DNA from: Hysterangium stoloniferum
Lineage: Eukaryota > Basidiomycota > Agaricomycetes > Hysterangiales > Hysterangiaceae
Reading direction: 5' to 3'
DNA length: 64,000 nt
Assembly: GCA_015178975.1 (NCBI GenBank)
Contig: WHVD01000058.1
Span: 1 to 64,000 of the forward strand
Below are positions 34,311 to 45,814 of the stretch, in pieces (position 1 is the first letter of the stretch; each line of letters opens with the position of its first letter). Position numbers and translations under genes: made by a program. The notes under the pieces were generated by a model. It searched no databases, was not told the origin of the DNA, and saw only the letters and a list, made by a program, of their open reading frames with translations.

Positions 34311-34616
34311 GTATCAATGTGTGACCACATTTCTCATATACGAATTAATTTGTCGCATTAGAGGTCACTCATCCAGGTCTGACCTCCAGCATTGCTCACA
34401 TAGGTCCCAAAGATGATCATATAAAAAAGGTGCAGCAGATCTTCAGGGCAAGATGGTATCTTGCCCTATGTGATATTCATGATCACTGCCAGATCACTTG
34501 CTATCTCACAATAAGGTGGTTTTCCAGTCAAGATTTCCTTTGAGAACACATGCTTAGATACTCAAGATGCATATTTGCTTAACATACTAGCATCGTCATC
34601 CCAAATGCTGCCCCAT

Positions 34617-35471
34617 TGTAATCCTGGTCACATTACCACATACACTTACATTGCCCTACAACCATCCCTCCATCAATTGCCTCTCCGATCACTTTCCCAT
34701 TGTCTCTCACTTTCCCATTGTCTCTCACTTTCCCATTGTCTCTCACTTTCCCATTGTCTCTCACTTTCCCATTGTCTCTCACTTTCCCATTGTCTCTCAC
34801 TTTCCCATTGTCTCTCACTTTCCCATTGTCTCTCACTTTCCCATTGTCTCTCACTTTCCCATTGTCTCTCACTTTCCCATTGTCTCTCACTTTCCCATTG
34901 TCTCTCACTTTCCCATTGTCTCTCACTTTCCCATTGTCTCTCACTTTCCCATTGTCTCTCACTTTCCCATTGTCTCTCACTTTCCCATTGTCTCTCACTT
35001 TCCCATTGTCTCTCACTTTCCCATTGTCTCTCACTTTCCCATTGTCTCTCACTTTCCCATTGTCTCTCACTTTCCCATTGTCTCTCACTTTCCCATTGTC
35101 TCTCACTTTCCCATTGTCTCTCACTTTCCCATTGTCTCTCACTTTCCCATTGTCTCTCACTTTCCCATTGTCTCTCACTTTCCCATTGTCTCTCACTTTC
35201 CCATTGTCTCTCACTTTCCCATTGTCTCTCCATCCCATCTCGATCTGAAACCTTATTTCCCATGTTTGTCCTTTTGTATTGTTCTATTCCTTATTCTTCA
35301 ATTCCTTTGTTCTCACAGTACTATTGTTCCACCTGTAGGTATATATTGGCTCAACTCTTACACAAGAAATCATCAAACACATTGTATATTCTATCATCTA
35401 CTAGCTACAACAAAGAAACTCTTGTCCTGTCTGTTACTGACTGAAGTGAGGTTGATACCAACAACCTTTCA
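34617..35471 (+). repeat. Left LTR of gypsy-3, expanded by a minisatellite
   Basis: TGTAATCCTGG...CAACCTTTCA. It aligns with the right LTR on both sides of the 18-bp repeat block. It is 855 bp against 322 bp, and the difference is almost entirely the repeat. Confidence 0.93.
34693..35232 (+). repeat. 18-bp minisatellite, 30 units, inside the LTR
   Basis: Unit TTTCCCATTGTCTCTCAC, 29 exact repeats plus a final variant ending at 35232. The right LTR has a single TTTCCCATTGTCTCTC at the same place (44128-44143). Because 18 is a multiple of 3 and the unit has no stop in most frames, long open frames such as (FPIVSH)n appear; they are not genes. Confidence 0.97.
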
Positions 35472-35506
35472 CTTTTTTTTTTTGACATCGACAAAATCTT
35501 ACCATC

Positions 35507-36829
35507 ATGCCTCATTTACCATCAACACCCACATTACTCACTCGCTCCAAGACAAGAAGGAGACACCAACTTGGACTACCTCCTCTCCTTGTCAACCCCT
35601 TTGCAAACAGCAGCCTCACCCCATCTCCCTCAACAATTACACCAACAGAACCCGAGTCATCGGATACTGACACTGACACTGATACTGAACATTTGGGAAA
35701 TTTCACTTACTTCCCACATCTAACATTATCAGCACCTACTTGAATCCACAATGCTAGAATGCAGCAAGTCGAAACCATCACACCTATAGCAGAAGTCAAA
35801 GTTGGCAAGCTCAAGGAATGTCCTATGCTCACTGCGGGACGATACACACCCCTTGTTCATCAAGCCTGGTCATCTGCATGCCACTAATATATGAAGTTTG
35901 GAGAAAAAAAACCAGAAAAAATTGTTAGCTATGTTGCTGACACCATGATGGAACCGACACTCATGGCATAGTACCAAGGGGACCAAGTGCAAATCTATGC
36001 CCTCACCTTGGAGAAGTACCTGGAAGAACTCGCATCCATCACTCTCAAAAAGAACTGGGCCCACCTTATAAGGGAGAAAATCCTCACGACTCCTCAAAGC
36101 AATCAGAAGTTCATTGATTGGAAAATTGAAATGGAAAACCTCAATGCTATCCTAAGTGCTGCCAAACCCTTTGCATTGTCAACCATGGCTCTGAAAACAT
36201 AACTAGAGGCACACCTTAACAAGGCACTCAAGCAAAACCTCCTTGTAGAGCCAGTCCTCTCAACAGACCTTGCACCCTCGGCAGAGGAAGTAAAGGAACA
36301 GGATGAACGTGTCCGCAAACAGCAGGAGATTGTCCAAGAACAAATACTGGCCAACAACACTGCCTGTGCCCTCTGTCACAATGAGAGGAAAGATTTAGCT
36401 TCTAGATTATCTGATACTCCCTCAACTCCTGCCTCGACCTCAAAAAAGACTGATGTGAAACTCCCCAGGCTAACTGATGAGGAAAGAAAACTCCTGCAGG
36501 ACCATGAGGGTTGCACACGCTGCCACATGTTTTATGCTGGACATCGCTCTGACACCTGTCCAATGAAGGCCAACAACTCTTGGCCTGATGCCATAACATA
36601 CAAAACACTCACAATTTCAATGGCCCATACAGCCACACCCTGCACAGTTGCTGGTCTTGCCATGGCCAGTATTGAGGAATACCCTGATGAAGATACTGAC
36701 ATGTGTGTCACTTCCACTTCCAAGTCTCCCATTCCCTTCACAGTTCCGCATCTCTACACACCTGTAGAGCTGATGGGACCCCTCTTTCCAACTTTCCCCT
36801 CTCTACACGTGCTCTTATTGACATAGGCT
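35507..36829 (+). pseudogene. gag: gypsy-3 Gag
   Basis: Starts MPHLPSTPTLLTRSKTRRR. Middle part: MKFGEKKPEKIVSYVADTMM and WKIEMENLNAILSAAKPFAL. Near the end is a Cys/His cluster, CTRCHMFYAGHRSDTC (C-x2-C-x6-H-x4-C), a variant zinc knuckle. Stops at about 35741, 35886, 35969 and 36200 interrupt it. Downstream an acidic stretch (YPDEDTDM) leads to protease in another frame. Confidence 0.82.
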
Positions 36830-39800
36830 GTCCCTCCACAGTGATTAGTAATGCCCTAGTTTCACAACTAGGTCTACGTCTATTTCCTCTCCCAAAAGAG
36901 GAAGACAACTTGTCTTCACTGTCGGACATGCCTTTGAGTTGTAGAGAGTTTGTGAAATTAAGGGTTACCTCTGGAAATGGAACATGGCAATCAGGGGTTT
37001 TTAAGGCTAAAATAAATGTTGGATTACCAGTATCACTAATCCTTGGAATCTCATTTCTTTCAACACATCACATTGTGATTGATACCTCACATCGCACTGC
37101 ACATGATAAACATGTAAATTATGACCTTGCCAATCCCAAAGTACCAAAACACTTCGAGACTCAGGTTAAAGTTACCCCACCACTGATTAACCTGAAAACA
37201 CCTATTGGTATGAAAACTCCAGGAAGGACATCAGAACCCCACTGGCTGGGTACCTCTTACCAGGCCCTGTCACTGCAGTTTGAAACAGGATTGAAACCCT
37301 GTCTTTTCAAGAACTCCTTGAACGAAAAGATGGTGAAATGAAAGCTGCCTTTGCAGACCGTTTTCCTCTCTGGCTACCAGATGCTGCAGACATACCAACT
37401 CACATCTATCACAGGATACATTTAAAAGACCCCTCCAAAGTCACCACTGGCCGAGGGTATTCAGCACCCCGGAAATATCATGACTCCTGGAAATTGTTGC
37501 TTGAGGAGTACCTGGCAGCTGGATGCATCCGACCCTCTTCCTCTGAACATGTCTCTCCTGCATTTTGTATTCCAAAACATAGAAATGGAGTTCCAGACCA
37601 CACTATACCTCCACACTGGGTGAATGACTACTGAGAATTGAATGCCAACACTATACATGATAATTATCCACTCCCCCACATTGATGACATTCTCTCAGAC
37701 TGTGGGCATGGGACCATATTTGGAAAGCTTGATATGACAAATTCTTTCTTTCAGACACAGGTACACCCAGACAACATACCACTAACAGCTGTATGCACCC
37801 CTTGGGGGCTTTATGAATGGACAGTAATGCCCATGGGTGGCTGTAACGCACCCTCCACACACCAACGGTGCATGACTGATGCCCTCAGGCACCTTATTGG
37901 AAAAATATGTCATGTATATCTGGATGACATCATTATCTGGTCAAAAACCTTGCAGGAGCACGAGAAGAATGTCACCACCATACTTGAAGCTCTTCGAACT
38001 GCAAGCTTATACTGTACTCCCAACAAATCACTCTTATTTGATACAGACATATCATTTTTGGGGCACCAGATCTCTGGTGTGGGAATTAGTCCAGATCCAC
38101 GGAAGACTGATCGCATCCTCCATTGGCCCCAGCCTACCACAGCCACCAATGTACGAGGTTTCCTGGGGCTCACCTGCTACATTGCAGCCTTCCTCCCTGC
38201 ACTTGCAGAACATACCAGTGTCCTGATACCACTCACAACCAGGGAATGTGACCATGCATTCCCCACCTGGACAGCACAACACCATCAAGCAATTGGTGAC
38301 CAGTGCTGATTGTCTTACTGTGATCAAATATGATGATCCCTCCAGTCAAATTTTTGTCACCACTGATGCCAGTGAATGATGGACTAGTGCAGTCCTCAGC
38401 TTTGGTGCAACTTGGGAGTTGGCATGGCCTGTTGCATATGACTCCTACCAGCTTAATGCTGTGGAGAAGAACTACCCAGTACATGAGAAGGAACTCTTAG
38501 CTATCATCAAAGCCCTGAAGAAGTGGCGCACCAGCCTCCTAGGCTGCCATTTCAAGATTTATACAGACCATTGGATGCTGGAGTACTGTTAGGATACACA
38601 CACAGGGCGGGTCTCCGGAGAAACCCACGGGATATCTGGTAGGACTTGGCTTCAGCTTATAGGCTGCGCCCTTGCTGGATCGTGTTGTCCAATTTCAAAC
38701 AGGCGGATGGGAATCCTGGGGAGTCCGGGTGGGGTTCGTGAGTCGTAGGTCGTAGGTCGGAGGTCATGGGTCGTGAGTCGAGATAGTTGAGAGGGATAGA
38801 TGCGTTGGAGCCCGTGGGCTCTGACTAGTGCGAGCGGTGTGAATCAAGTAGGGTTTTAGAGCAGAAAATGTTATTATATTACTGGGGGAAATCTAAGCTA
38901 ATTTTCTGACTGGATTGTATGTAAAACATCTGCCAGTTTATATAGACCGTGGAGTGCATGACATACCAAATCCAGTAATGATGAAACGAAACTAACAAAA
39001 CATAAAACGGGAATAGTAAACACCAAGTTTGGTGTTAGGAACGGGACAGAATGGAGCGGAGTCCAAATCATGACAAAGCATAACCCATAACAGGAAATGG
39101 AGCGGGAGCAGAGTCCTAAATTGTGACAGGTCATTTGACTAAAACAGGAACGGGGCTCGATTAGAGCAGTGATGGGATTCTAAGCGGGGTCCGGTGACTG
39201 ATGTGTGGGACGAAGACGGACATAGACAGAGACGGAGTCCAGGGGAAGTCCGGTGACTGATATGTGTCATAATGAGGTCGAACGTAATGAGTCTTGACGT
39301 ATGGAGTCCGGGCAGGAAATCCTATAAACAGACAATTGGTGCTTGTAGCGCATGGGGGCGTACAGGTTAGTGCCCGGAGTCTGGCGGGATTGTCCGGTCA
39401 TAACAAGTACTTCCAATCTCAGAAGGAGATGTCCCGCCAACAAATGTGCTGGTCTTTGTATCTGGCAGATTTCGACTTCAAGATCATTTACATTTGAGGT
39501 GAAGAAAACACTGTTGCTGATGCCCTGTCTCACATGCCTGATCATGCCCCCAATCCCCAACTCACCGCCTGTGCCTTGGCTTACACACGATCCACCCCCC
39601 AGCTTACTGTTGCAGGTGTTTTGAACATCACCACACATGTGGACCTGCTGACAAGCATCCGGAATGGTTATACCACCGACGAATTCTGTCAACAGCTCAT
39701 TGCAGGTACTGCTGCTGGTAGCATTGAAGGGGCACGCCACGAGAATGGCCTCCTCTATGTGGGCCGCCATCGCGTCATTCCCCATGACATCTCAGTCCGT

Positions 39801-41021
39801 GAACACCTTTACAACCTCGCCCATGACATGCTTGGCGATTTTTGGGTTTGACAAGTCCTATGAAAGCACTCCGTGACTTGTACTACTGGCCAAATATGCA
39901 TCGAGATCTTGAGTGGGCCTACATCCCTTCATGTGCAGAATGCCAGCACAACAAGGATCACACATCAAAGCCTGCAAGCCCACTCCACCCCTTGCCTGTC
40001 CCAGATGATCGTTTCAACAGTGTCGCCATTGATTTCATTGGTCCATTGCCTGATGAGGATGGAAAGGATACAGTGATGACCATGACTGACACTCTGGGTG
40101 CTGACATACACCTCGCTGCCACACACTCCTCCTATTCTGCTGCTCAAATTGCCATCATCCTTTTTGATGAATGGTACTGTGAAAACAGGTTAATGCTTCA
40201 CCTCATCTCAGATCGTGATGCACTTTTCACGTCAGAACTATGGGATGCCCTGCACAAACTCACTGAGGTCAAACTGAAAATGTTGACATCCTATCACCCT
40301 CAGACTGATGGTGCAAGTGAAGGTTATCTGCTACCATGTTGACATCAACCAGAAGGGCTGGGTTGCACAATTGCCACGAGTACACTTTGCACTCATGAAC
40401 ACTGTCAATATATCCACTGGCTTCTCCCCATTCCAACTAAAAACTGGCCACTCCCCTCACCTCATTCCCCCACTGACTGCCCAACCCCCACATACCTCCC
40501 CTGCCCACACATCGGCTTATGAGGTGATACGCTGCCTAGAATTTGATGTCAAGGAGGCACAGGATAGCCTTACCACTGCAAAGATATGCCAGGCCTACCA
40601 TGCCAACCAACATCGTGCAGCAGAAACACCTTACAAGGTGGGTGACCTCGTCATGTTGTCGACCACACATCGATGCTGCAACTACTGTACAAGCACAAAG
40701 GACAGAAACGGGTCGCAAAGTTTATGCCCTGTTTTGATGGCCCCTATGAAGTCACTCATGCCTTCCTGGCCAAATCTGTTTACACTCTGCAACTCCCCAA
40801 CAACCCAGGTTTCCACTCCAGTCTCCTCAAACCATTCACTCCCAATGACCCCTCCCTTTTCCCCAACAGAGAACGGGTCTGACCTGGCCTAGTTGTCACC
40901 AAAGATGGCACAGAGGAAACTCTCATTGACAAGATCATAGATGCATGCCACCGGGGCCGTGGACTCCAATACCTGGTGTGCTGGGTGGGTTATGGCAAGG
41001 ACCACGATGAGTGGCTCCCCC
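36780..41021 (+). pseudogene. pol: gypsy-3 Pol (PR-RT-RNase H-IN-chromodomain)
   Basis: Protease ALIDIGCPSTVISN (DSG changed to DIG, so probably inactive). RT: LDMTNSFFQTQVHPD, PWGLYEWTVMPMGGCNAPS, HVYLDDIIIWS. RNase H: TTDASE, stop, then VHEKELLAIIKALKKWR; it resumes after an LTR insertion with FDFKIIYI and ADALSHMPD. Integrase: a HHCC finger ending CAECQHNK, core DFIGPLPDEDGKDTVMTMTD and SYHPQTDGASE, a small deletion near 40325, then FDGPYEVTHAF. Chromodomain YLVCWVGYGKDHDEW ends at 41016 at the next insertion. Its last residues (ALEDTATLDVWED-like) lie at 43965-44027. Confidence 0.9.
38587..39405 (-). repeat. Solo LTR, family B, 819 bp, TSD AGTAC
   Basis: TGTTAGGATACACAC...GTCATAACA with AGTAC at 38582-38586 and 39406-39410. 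It interrupts the gypsy-3 RNase H. It is very similar to the copy at 41107-41926, so the two are of comparable age. Confidence 0.95.
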
Positions 41022-41106
41022 TGTTATGTATTTTTATGTTTTTCCAATTTCTAACCAATCTCCCTAACAAATTGATAAAAACAAGCTTAAATGTACTTAT
41101 ATTGTG

Positions 41107-41926
41107 TGTTAGGATACACACACAGGCCGGGTTTCCGGAGAAACCCGCAGGATATCCGGTAGGACTTGGCTTCAGCTTATAGGCTGCGCCTTTGCTAGAT
41201 CGTATTGTCCAATTTCAAACAGACGGACGGGGATCCCGGGGAGTCCGGGCAGGGTTCATGGGTCGTAGGTCGTAAGTCGGGGGTCGTGGGTCCTAAGTCG
41301 AGTTGGTTGAGAGAGGTAGATGTGCCGGAGCCCGTGGGCTCCGACTAGTGCAAGCGATGTGAATCAAGTAAGGTTTTTAGAGCGGAAAATGTTATTAGAT
41401 TACTGGGGGGAATCTAAGCTAATTTTCTGACTGGATTGTATGTACAACATCTGCCAGTTTATATAGACCGTGGAATGCATGACATACCAAATCCAGTAAT
41501 AACGAAATGAAACTAACAAAACATGAAACGGGAATAGTAAACACCAAATTGGTGTTAGGAATGGGACGGAACAGAGCGGAGTCCGAATCATGACAAAGCA
41601 TAACCCATAACGGGAAACGGAGCGGGAGCGGAGTCCTAAATAGTGACAGGTCATTTGACTAAAATGGGAACAGGGCTCGATTAGAGTGGTGATGGGATTC
41701 TAAGTGGGGACCGGTGACTGATGTGTGGGACGAAGACGGACATAGACGGAGACGGAGTCCGGGGGAAGTCCGGTGACTGATATGTGTCGTAATGAGGTCG
41801 AACGTAACGAGTCTTGATGTAACGGAGTCCAGGCGGGAAATCCTATAAACAGACGATTGGTGCTTATAGCGCGTGGGGGCGTACGGGTTAGTGCCTGGAG
41901 TCCGGCGGGATTGTCCAGTCGTAACA
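41107..41926 (-). repeat. Solo LTR, family B, 820 bp, TSD TTGTG
   Basis: TGTTAGGATACACAC...CAGTCGTAACA with TTGTG at 41102-41106 and 41927-41931. It is nested in the 41022-43951 insert, which is in gypsy-3, which is in a kinase pseudogene. Confidence 0.95.
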
Positions 41927-42141
41927 TTGTGACAGAATTATTGTACAATAGTCTCCTGAAATTAACCTGATTTTTTCAATTTATTTCATATTTTTATCAT
42001 TTATTTTGGGAGAGCTATCGAATTTCTACTGTTTATTCTTTTTTATCTAAATATCTTCTAAGTCGGCCATCTGGTGCTTATTGCGCAAAGCACGGGAATA
42101 TTTGTCACAACAGGTGACATTCATCACAACAAGTGACCATT

Positions 42142-42730
42142 GTCACAACAGGTGACTGTTGTCACAACAGGTGACTGTTGTCACAACAGGTGACTGTTGT
42201 CACAACAGGTGACTGTTGTCACAACAGGTGACTGTTGTCACAACAGGTGACTGTTGTCACAACAGGTGACTGTTGTCACAACAGGTGACTGTTGTCACAA
42301 CAGGTGACTGTTGTCACAACAGGTGACTGTTGTCACAACAGGTGACTGTTGTCACAACAGGTGACTGTTGTCACAACAGGTGACTGTTGTCACAACAGGT
42401 GACTGTTGTCACAACAGGTGACTGTTGTCACAACAGGTGACTGTTGTCACAACAGGTGACTGTTGTCACAACAGGTGACTGTTGTCACAACAGGTGACTG
42501 TTGTCACAACAGGTGACTGTTGTCACAACAGGTGACTGTTGTCACAACAGGTGACTGTTGTCACAACAGGTGACTGTTGTCACAACAGGTGACTGTTGTC
42601 ACAACAGGTGACTGTTGTCACAACAGGTGACTGTTGTCACAACAGGTGACTGTTGTCACAACAGGTGACTGTTGTCACAACAGGTGACTGTTGTCACAAC
42701 AGGTGACTGTTGTCACAACAGGTGACTGTT
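42142..42730 (+). repeat. 19-bp minisatellite, 31 units, palindromic core
   Basis: Unit GTCACAACAGGTGACTGTT, repeated essentially without change, with decayed units (GTCACAACAAGTGACCATT) on both edges (42104-42141, 42731-42780). GTCAC and GTGAC in each unit are inverted, so every unit can fold into a small hairpin. Confidence 0.97.
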
Positions 42731-43119
42731 GTCACAACAAGTGACCATTGTCACAAGAAGTGACCATTGTCACAAAATGCGACAACTTGTCACAAATGGC
42801 TGAATAATAATGTCACACATATGGAAACATTGTGACATGCGCAGGAAAATTATGTAATCAGCGCACGCACAAAAATCAACTTCGTGACATGCAAGAATAT
42901 TACATCAGCATATATGCTACAATGGAAAGTAGTAGAAACTCCTGGAATATTCCAGCAGATTCCAGGTAAAATAGCTAAAAATAGGTAAAACAAGTAGCTA
43001 GAACATTCTCCCATGTCTCAGATTTTACTGTATATAAGGAGCTCTGCTCCACCACTGAAATATAACTCAATTTAACCATCTTAACCAGCCACATCAGTGT
43101 GCCACTGCATCAGCAGTTA

Positions 43120-43380
43120 CGTATATTCCACCCCTAGTTGGGCTGTTGGACAAATACATACATACACTTAGTCACCTCTAGTTGAGCTGCTGACCTAAGC
43201 TAACTCAGGATCCATTGTCACCTCTAGTTGAGCTTCTGACATAATAATCCTACCCCCTTGTCACCTCTAGTTGAGTTTCTGACAAACAATCTTGTTCCCT
43301 TTTGCCACCTCTTAGTTGAGTAGCTGGCTATCCTTTATTACTTATCCACCTCTAGTTGAGTTGTTGGTTATCAATTAAAA
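43120..43380 (+). repeat. Six spaced copies of a CACCTCTAGTTGAG motif
   Basis: Copies at about 43131, 43180, 43219, 43261, 43303 and 43350, mostly within TTGTCACCTCTAGTTGAGYTKCTGAC, separated by unrelated spacers; period about 40-50 bp. It lies downstream of a TATATAAGG box inside the 2.1-kb insert, so it would be transcribed. Confidence 0.7.
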
Positions 43381-44051
43381 GTAATAAATATTTTAGGTTA
43401 TATTGAGATTAGGAATACATATATTCTAATTTCTACCCAGTTTTTGGCATAAATAAATACTGAGAATATTCTTGCAGAATCCTTAAGACTACATTAAGAT
43501 CTGGATAAGTTAGTGTCACAGTAGATCCTGTAGGTTAGTGTAAATAAACCATATATTAGCCAAATAGTGTTTTATTCTATATCTAATCTTTTGACCTGTT
43601 TATAAATATTTTTACTGTTTGATAAATAGTATAAAATATATATAAACTAGCTAGAATCAAAGTCGAATCTAGTTTCAGAATCAGTGAATTGTTATTCATA
43701 TTTTAGTACTTGTTTTCACAGAAAAAGAACAGCTTGCAAAAGCAGCTCTCAAAACCTTCTTTGTGAAGTAGGGTGCATATATTCAAGTAAACTCTTGACT
43801 TCAGGGGTTCCAAGTCTATTCAGGCTGCCACTGATTAATATCAAATACTTAAATTATTTTACCTTGCAGTGAATTGAGTATTTGCACATTTTGATAGAGC
43901 ACTGGACTCCTTTTTCAGAAGATAGTATTAAAATAAGGCTAATACATCACACCCCCACAGGGCCCTTGAAGATACTGCCACCTTGGATGTTTGGGAAGAT
44001 GAAAATGGGCCAGACGTCTGAACTCACGGAATTTTTTGGAGGGGGGAGGGG

Positions 44052-44373
44052 TGTAATCCTGGTCACATTACCACATACACTTACATTGCCCTACAACCAT
44101 CCCTCCATCAATTGCCTCTCCGATCGCTTTCCCATTGTCTCTCGATCCGAAACCTTATTTCCCGTGTTCATCCTTTTGTATTGTTCTATTCCTTATTCTT
44201 CGATTCCTTTGTTCTCACAGTACTATTGTTCTGCCCGTAGGTATATATTGGCTCGACTCTTACACAAGAAATCATCAAACACATTGTATATTCTATCATC
44301 TACTAGCTACAACAAAGAAACTCTTGTCCTGTCTGTTACTGACTGAAGTGAGGTTGACACCAACAACCTTTCA
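44052..44373 (+). repeat. Right LTR of gypsy-3
   Basis: 322 bp, TGTAATCCTGG...CAACCTTTCA, directly after the polypurine tract and followed by the CCCAT target copy. It carries one minisatellite unit. Differences from the left LTR are mainly CpG sites kept here and changed on the left. Confidence 0.94.
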
Positions 44374-45814
44374 CCCATGCCCAGACATCACTTTGTCGGC
44401 TAGGTTTTCCGTTATCAAGCAACTCAGGGGCCATCCATCACAATGACCCCCCTACATTGGAGGACGTGGTTAGTCGTGCCATATCATCCACAAACCTAGA
44501 TAGTCCAAAATCTGTCAAACACGGGACACCTTCATCGGAAACTAAGATATTCCCCTGTGAAACATATTCAGCCTAATAATCAATTGCAGCATCAGTAACA
44601 TACTGCACGAATATCCCCGTGAACAATGAGAGGACTACGATGATGTAAAAATACAAGAGCGCTCGATATCCCTTTTATCTATCGATTCAGGGCATCAATA
44701 TTAAGCATTCCTCACCACATTGGCTTTTATACGAACCCAGTGAATTCGATCAATCTCTGGGTTACTAGTGATATAGGACAACAGCGGTCCATGCGACATC
44801 CAGGGTGATATCAAAGCCGGCAGCTCAAATATTGTTGCAGGAGTAAAGTCATATGAAAAACCGAGACAGTTTAAAATGTTGGGGTGAGAGAGCGATGACC
44901 AGGCGAGGTATTCTCTCCATACTCGCTAACAGATACCCAAAAAAATAAGCCAAATTATAATTAGAACTAATGATAGCATTTTACCCGCATCAACTTGTCG
45001 TGCCGAATTTTTACGCCACGCCTTCACTGTTCAACCTCCTCGGGATCTTGAGGCAACCTTTGTGTCACCTAACTTCCCAGTCCATATATCTGCGTATCCC
45101 CTTCGGGCTACCGAATGTTGGCTTCGTTGTGTTATGTGACCATCAAGGCATACATTTGAGACTTTTGGGAAGGGCTTTGCCTGGTCATGAATGAGGGCCT
45201 TGAGTTTTAGTTTCATGTACTAATGATTATAGGAGAATTACCGACCCGTTGCACTACTGTGGTGGAAGCTCGTGTATTTCCATAGCTTAAAGAGTTATCA
45301 GACAGTCCTTGTGACAAATAGGGCCCATCCGGAGTAGTGTTTTGTCTGACCGGATAATTGGAGGATTCCTTTAGCTTCGACCGTATCGCATCCAGCACCT
45401 GCATCTTCAGCGTTTCGGCCTCTCTGTATTTACCCATAGCCTCGTAAGTGGTAGCCAAGCTTTCCTGGACATTTAAGGTCTCTGGATGTAAAGGCCCTAG
45501 GAGACGCTCCTTGGTTTCCATCACCTTGACCATCACCTTTTCTGCATCTGGGTACCTATTCAGCTTTGTGTATGTGAAAGCCAAATGAGCCTGGACACTC
45601 AGGGTGTTTGGATGCTCCGGTCCTAGGAGACGCTCCCTGGTTGCCATCACATGGCCCTCTAGTCTTTCTGCATCTTGGTATCTCTCCAGCTCCTTGAGCT
45701 CGATAACCAAATCTACCTCGGCATTCAAGGTCTTTGGGTGTTCAGGTCCTAAGTTGTGCCGACGGGCCCCCACCGTTCGGTATCTATCCAGTTCACTACC
45801 ATAAGAACTATTAA

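Larger units (their letters stand above)
41022..43951 (+). mobile_element. TG..CA insert in the gypsy-3 chromodomain, TSD CCCCC (about 2.1 kb without a nested LTR)
   Basis: Begins TGTTATGTAT and ends ATACATCACA, a 10-bp near-perfect inverted end pair. CCCCC stands on both sides (41017-41021, 43952-43956). It contains a nested family-B LTR, the 19-bp minisatellite, a TATATAAGG box (about 43032) and a spaced CACCTCTAGTTGAG series. No transposon proteins are visible. Best read as a long solo LTR or a non-coding LTR element. The terminal pattern matches the 1.3-kb LTR at 59272. Confidence 0.75.
34617..44373 (+). mobile_element. gypsy-3: complete chromodomain gypsy element with both LTRs, TSD CCCAT
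   Basis: Left LTR 34617-35471, right LTR 44052-44373, and exact CCCAT at 34612-34616 and 44374-44378. Internal order is Gag, protease, RT, RNase H, integrase, chromodomain and a polypurine tract (GGAGGGGGGAGGGG, 44038-44051). Two later insertions lie inside: a solo LTR at 38587-39405 in RNase H and a 2.9-kb block at 41022-43951 in the chromodomain. Coding frames have several stops and small indels. It landed in exon 5 of kinase unit 3, which locates its insertion after the array formed. Confidence 0.93.
34317..45814 (-). pseudogene. TPR-kinase, unit 3, split by gypsy-3 and lacking its 5' end
   Basis: Exon 6 and part of exon 5 lie at 34320-34616. The rest of exon 5 resumes at 44379, then exons 4, 3 and 2 (to 45216) and a short TPR exon (45240-45814). 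The TPR exon has three repeats instead of nine (NLGPEHPKTL, LLGPEHPNTL, LLGPLHPETL) and lacks the N-terminal MTTTLVHIVSKL segment. The unit joins unit 4 at 45814/45815 without an upstream region. An extra ~5 bp (CGCCA) in exon 2 shifts the frame. Confidence 0.88.

Noticed and set aside
34575..35670. Long open frames of 180-340 codons over the 18-bp repeat on both strands
   Set aside because: The period is a multiple of three and the unit lacks stops in several frames; the LTR context and absence in the sister LTR show it is repeat sequence, not a gene.
38587..41926. The two family-B LTRs as the LTR pair of a single retrotransposon
   Set aside because: Each has its own TSD, and the sequence between them is gypsy-3 pol in the opposite orientation.
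42104..42790. CRISPR-like array
   Set aside because: Repeats are directly adjacent with no unique spacers, and the genome is eukaryotic.
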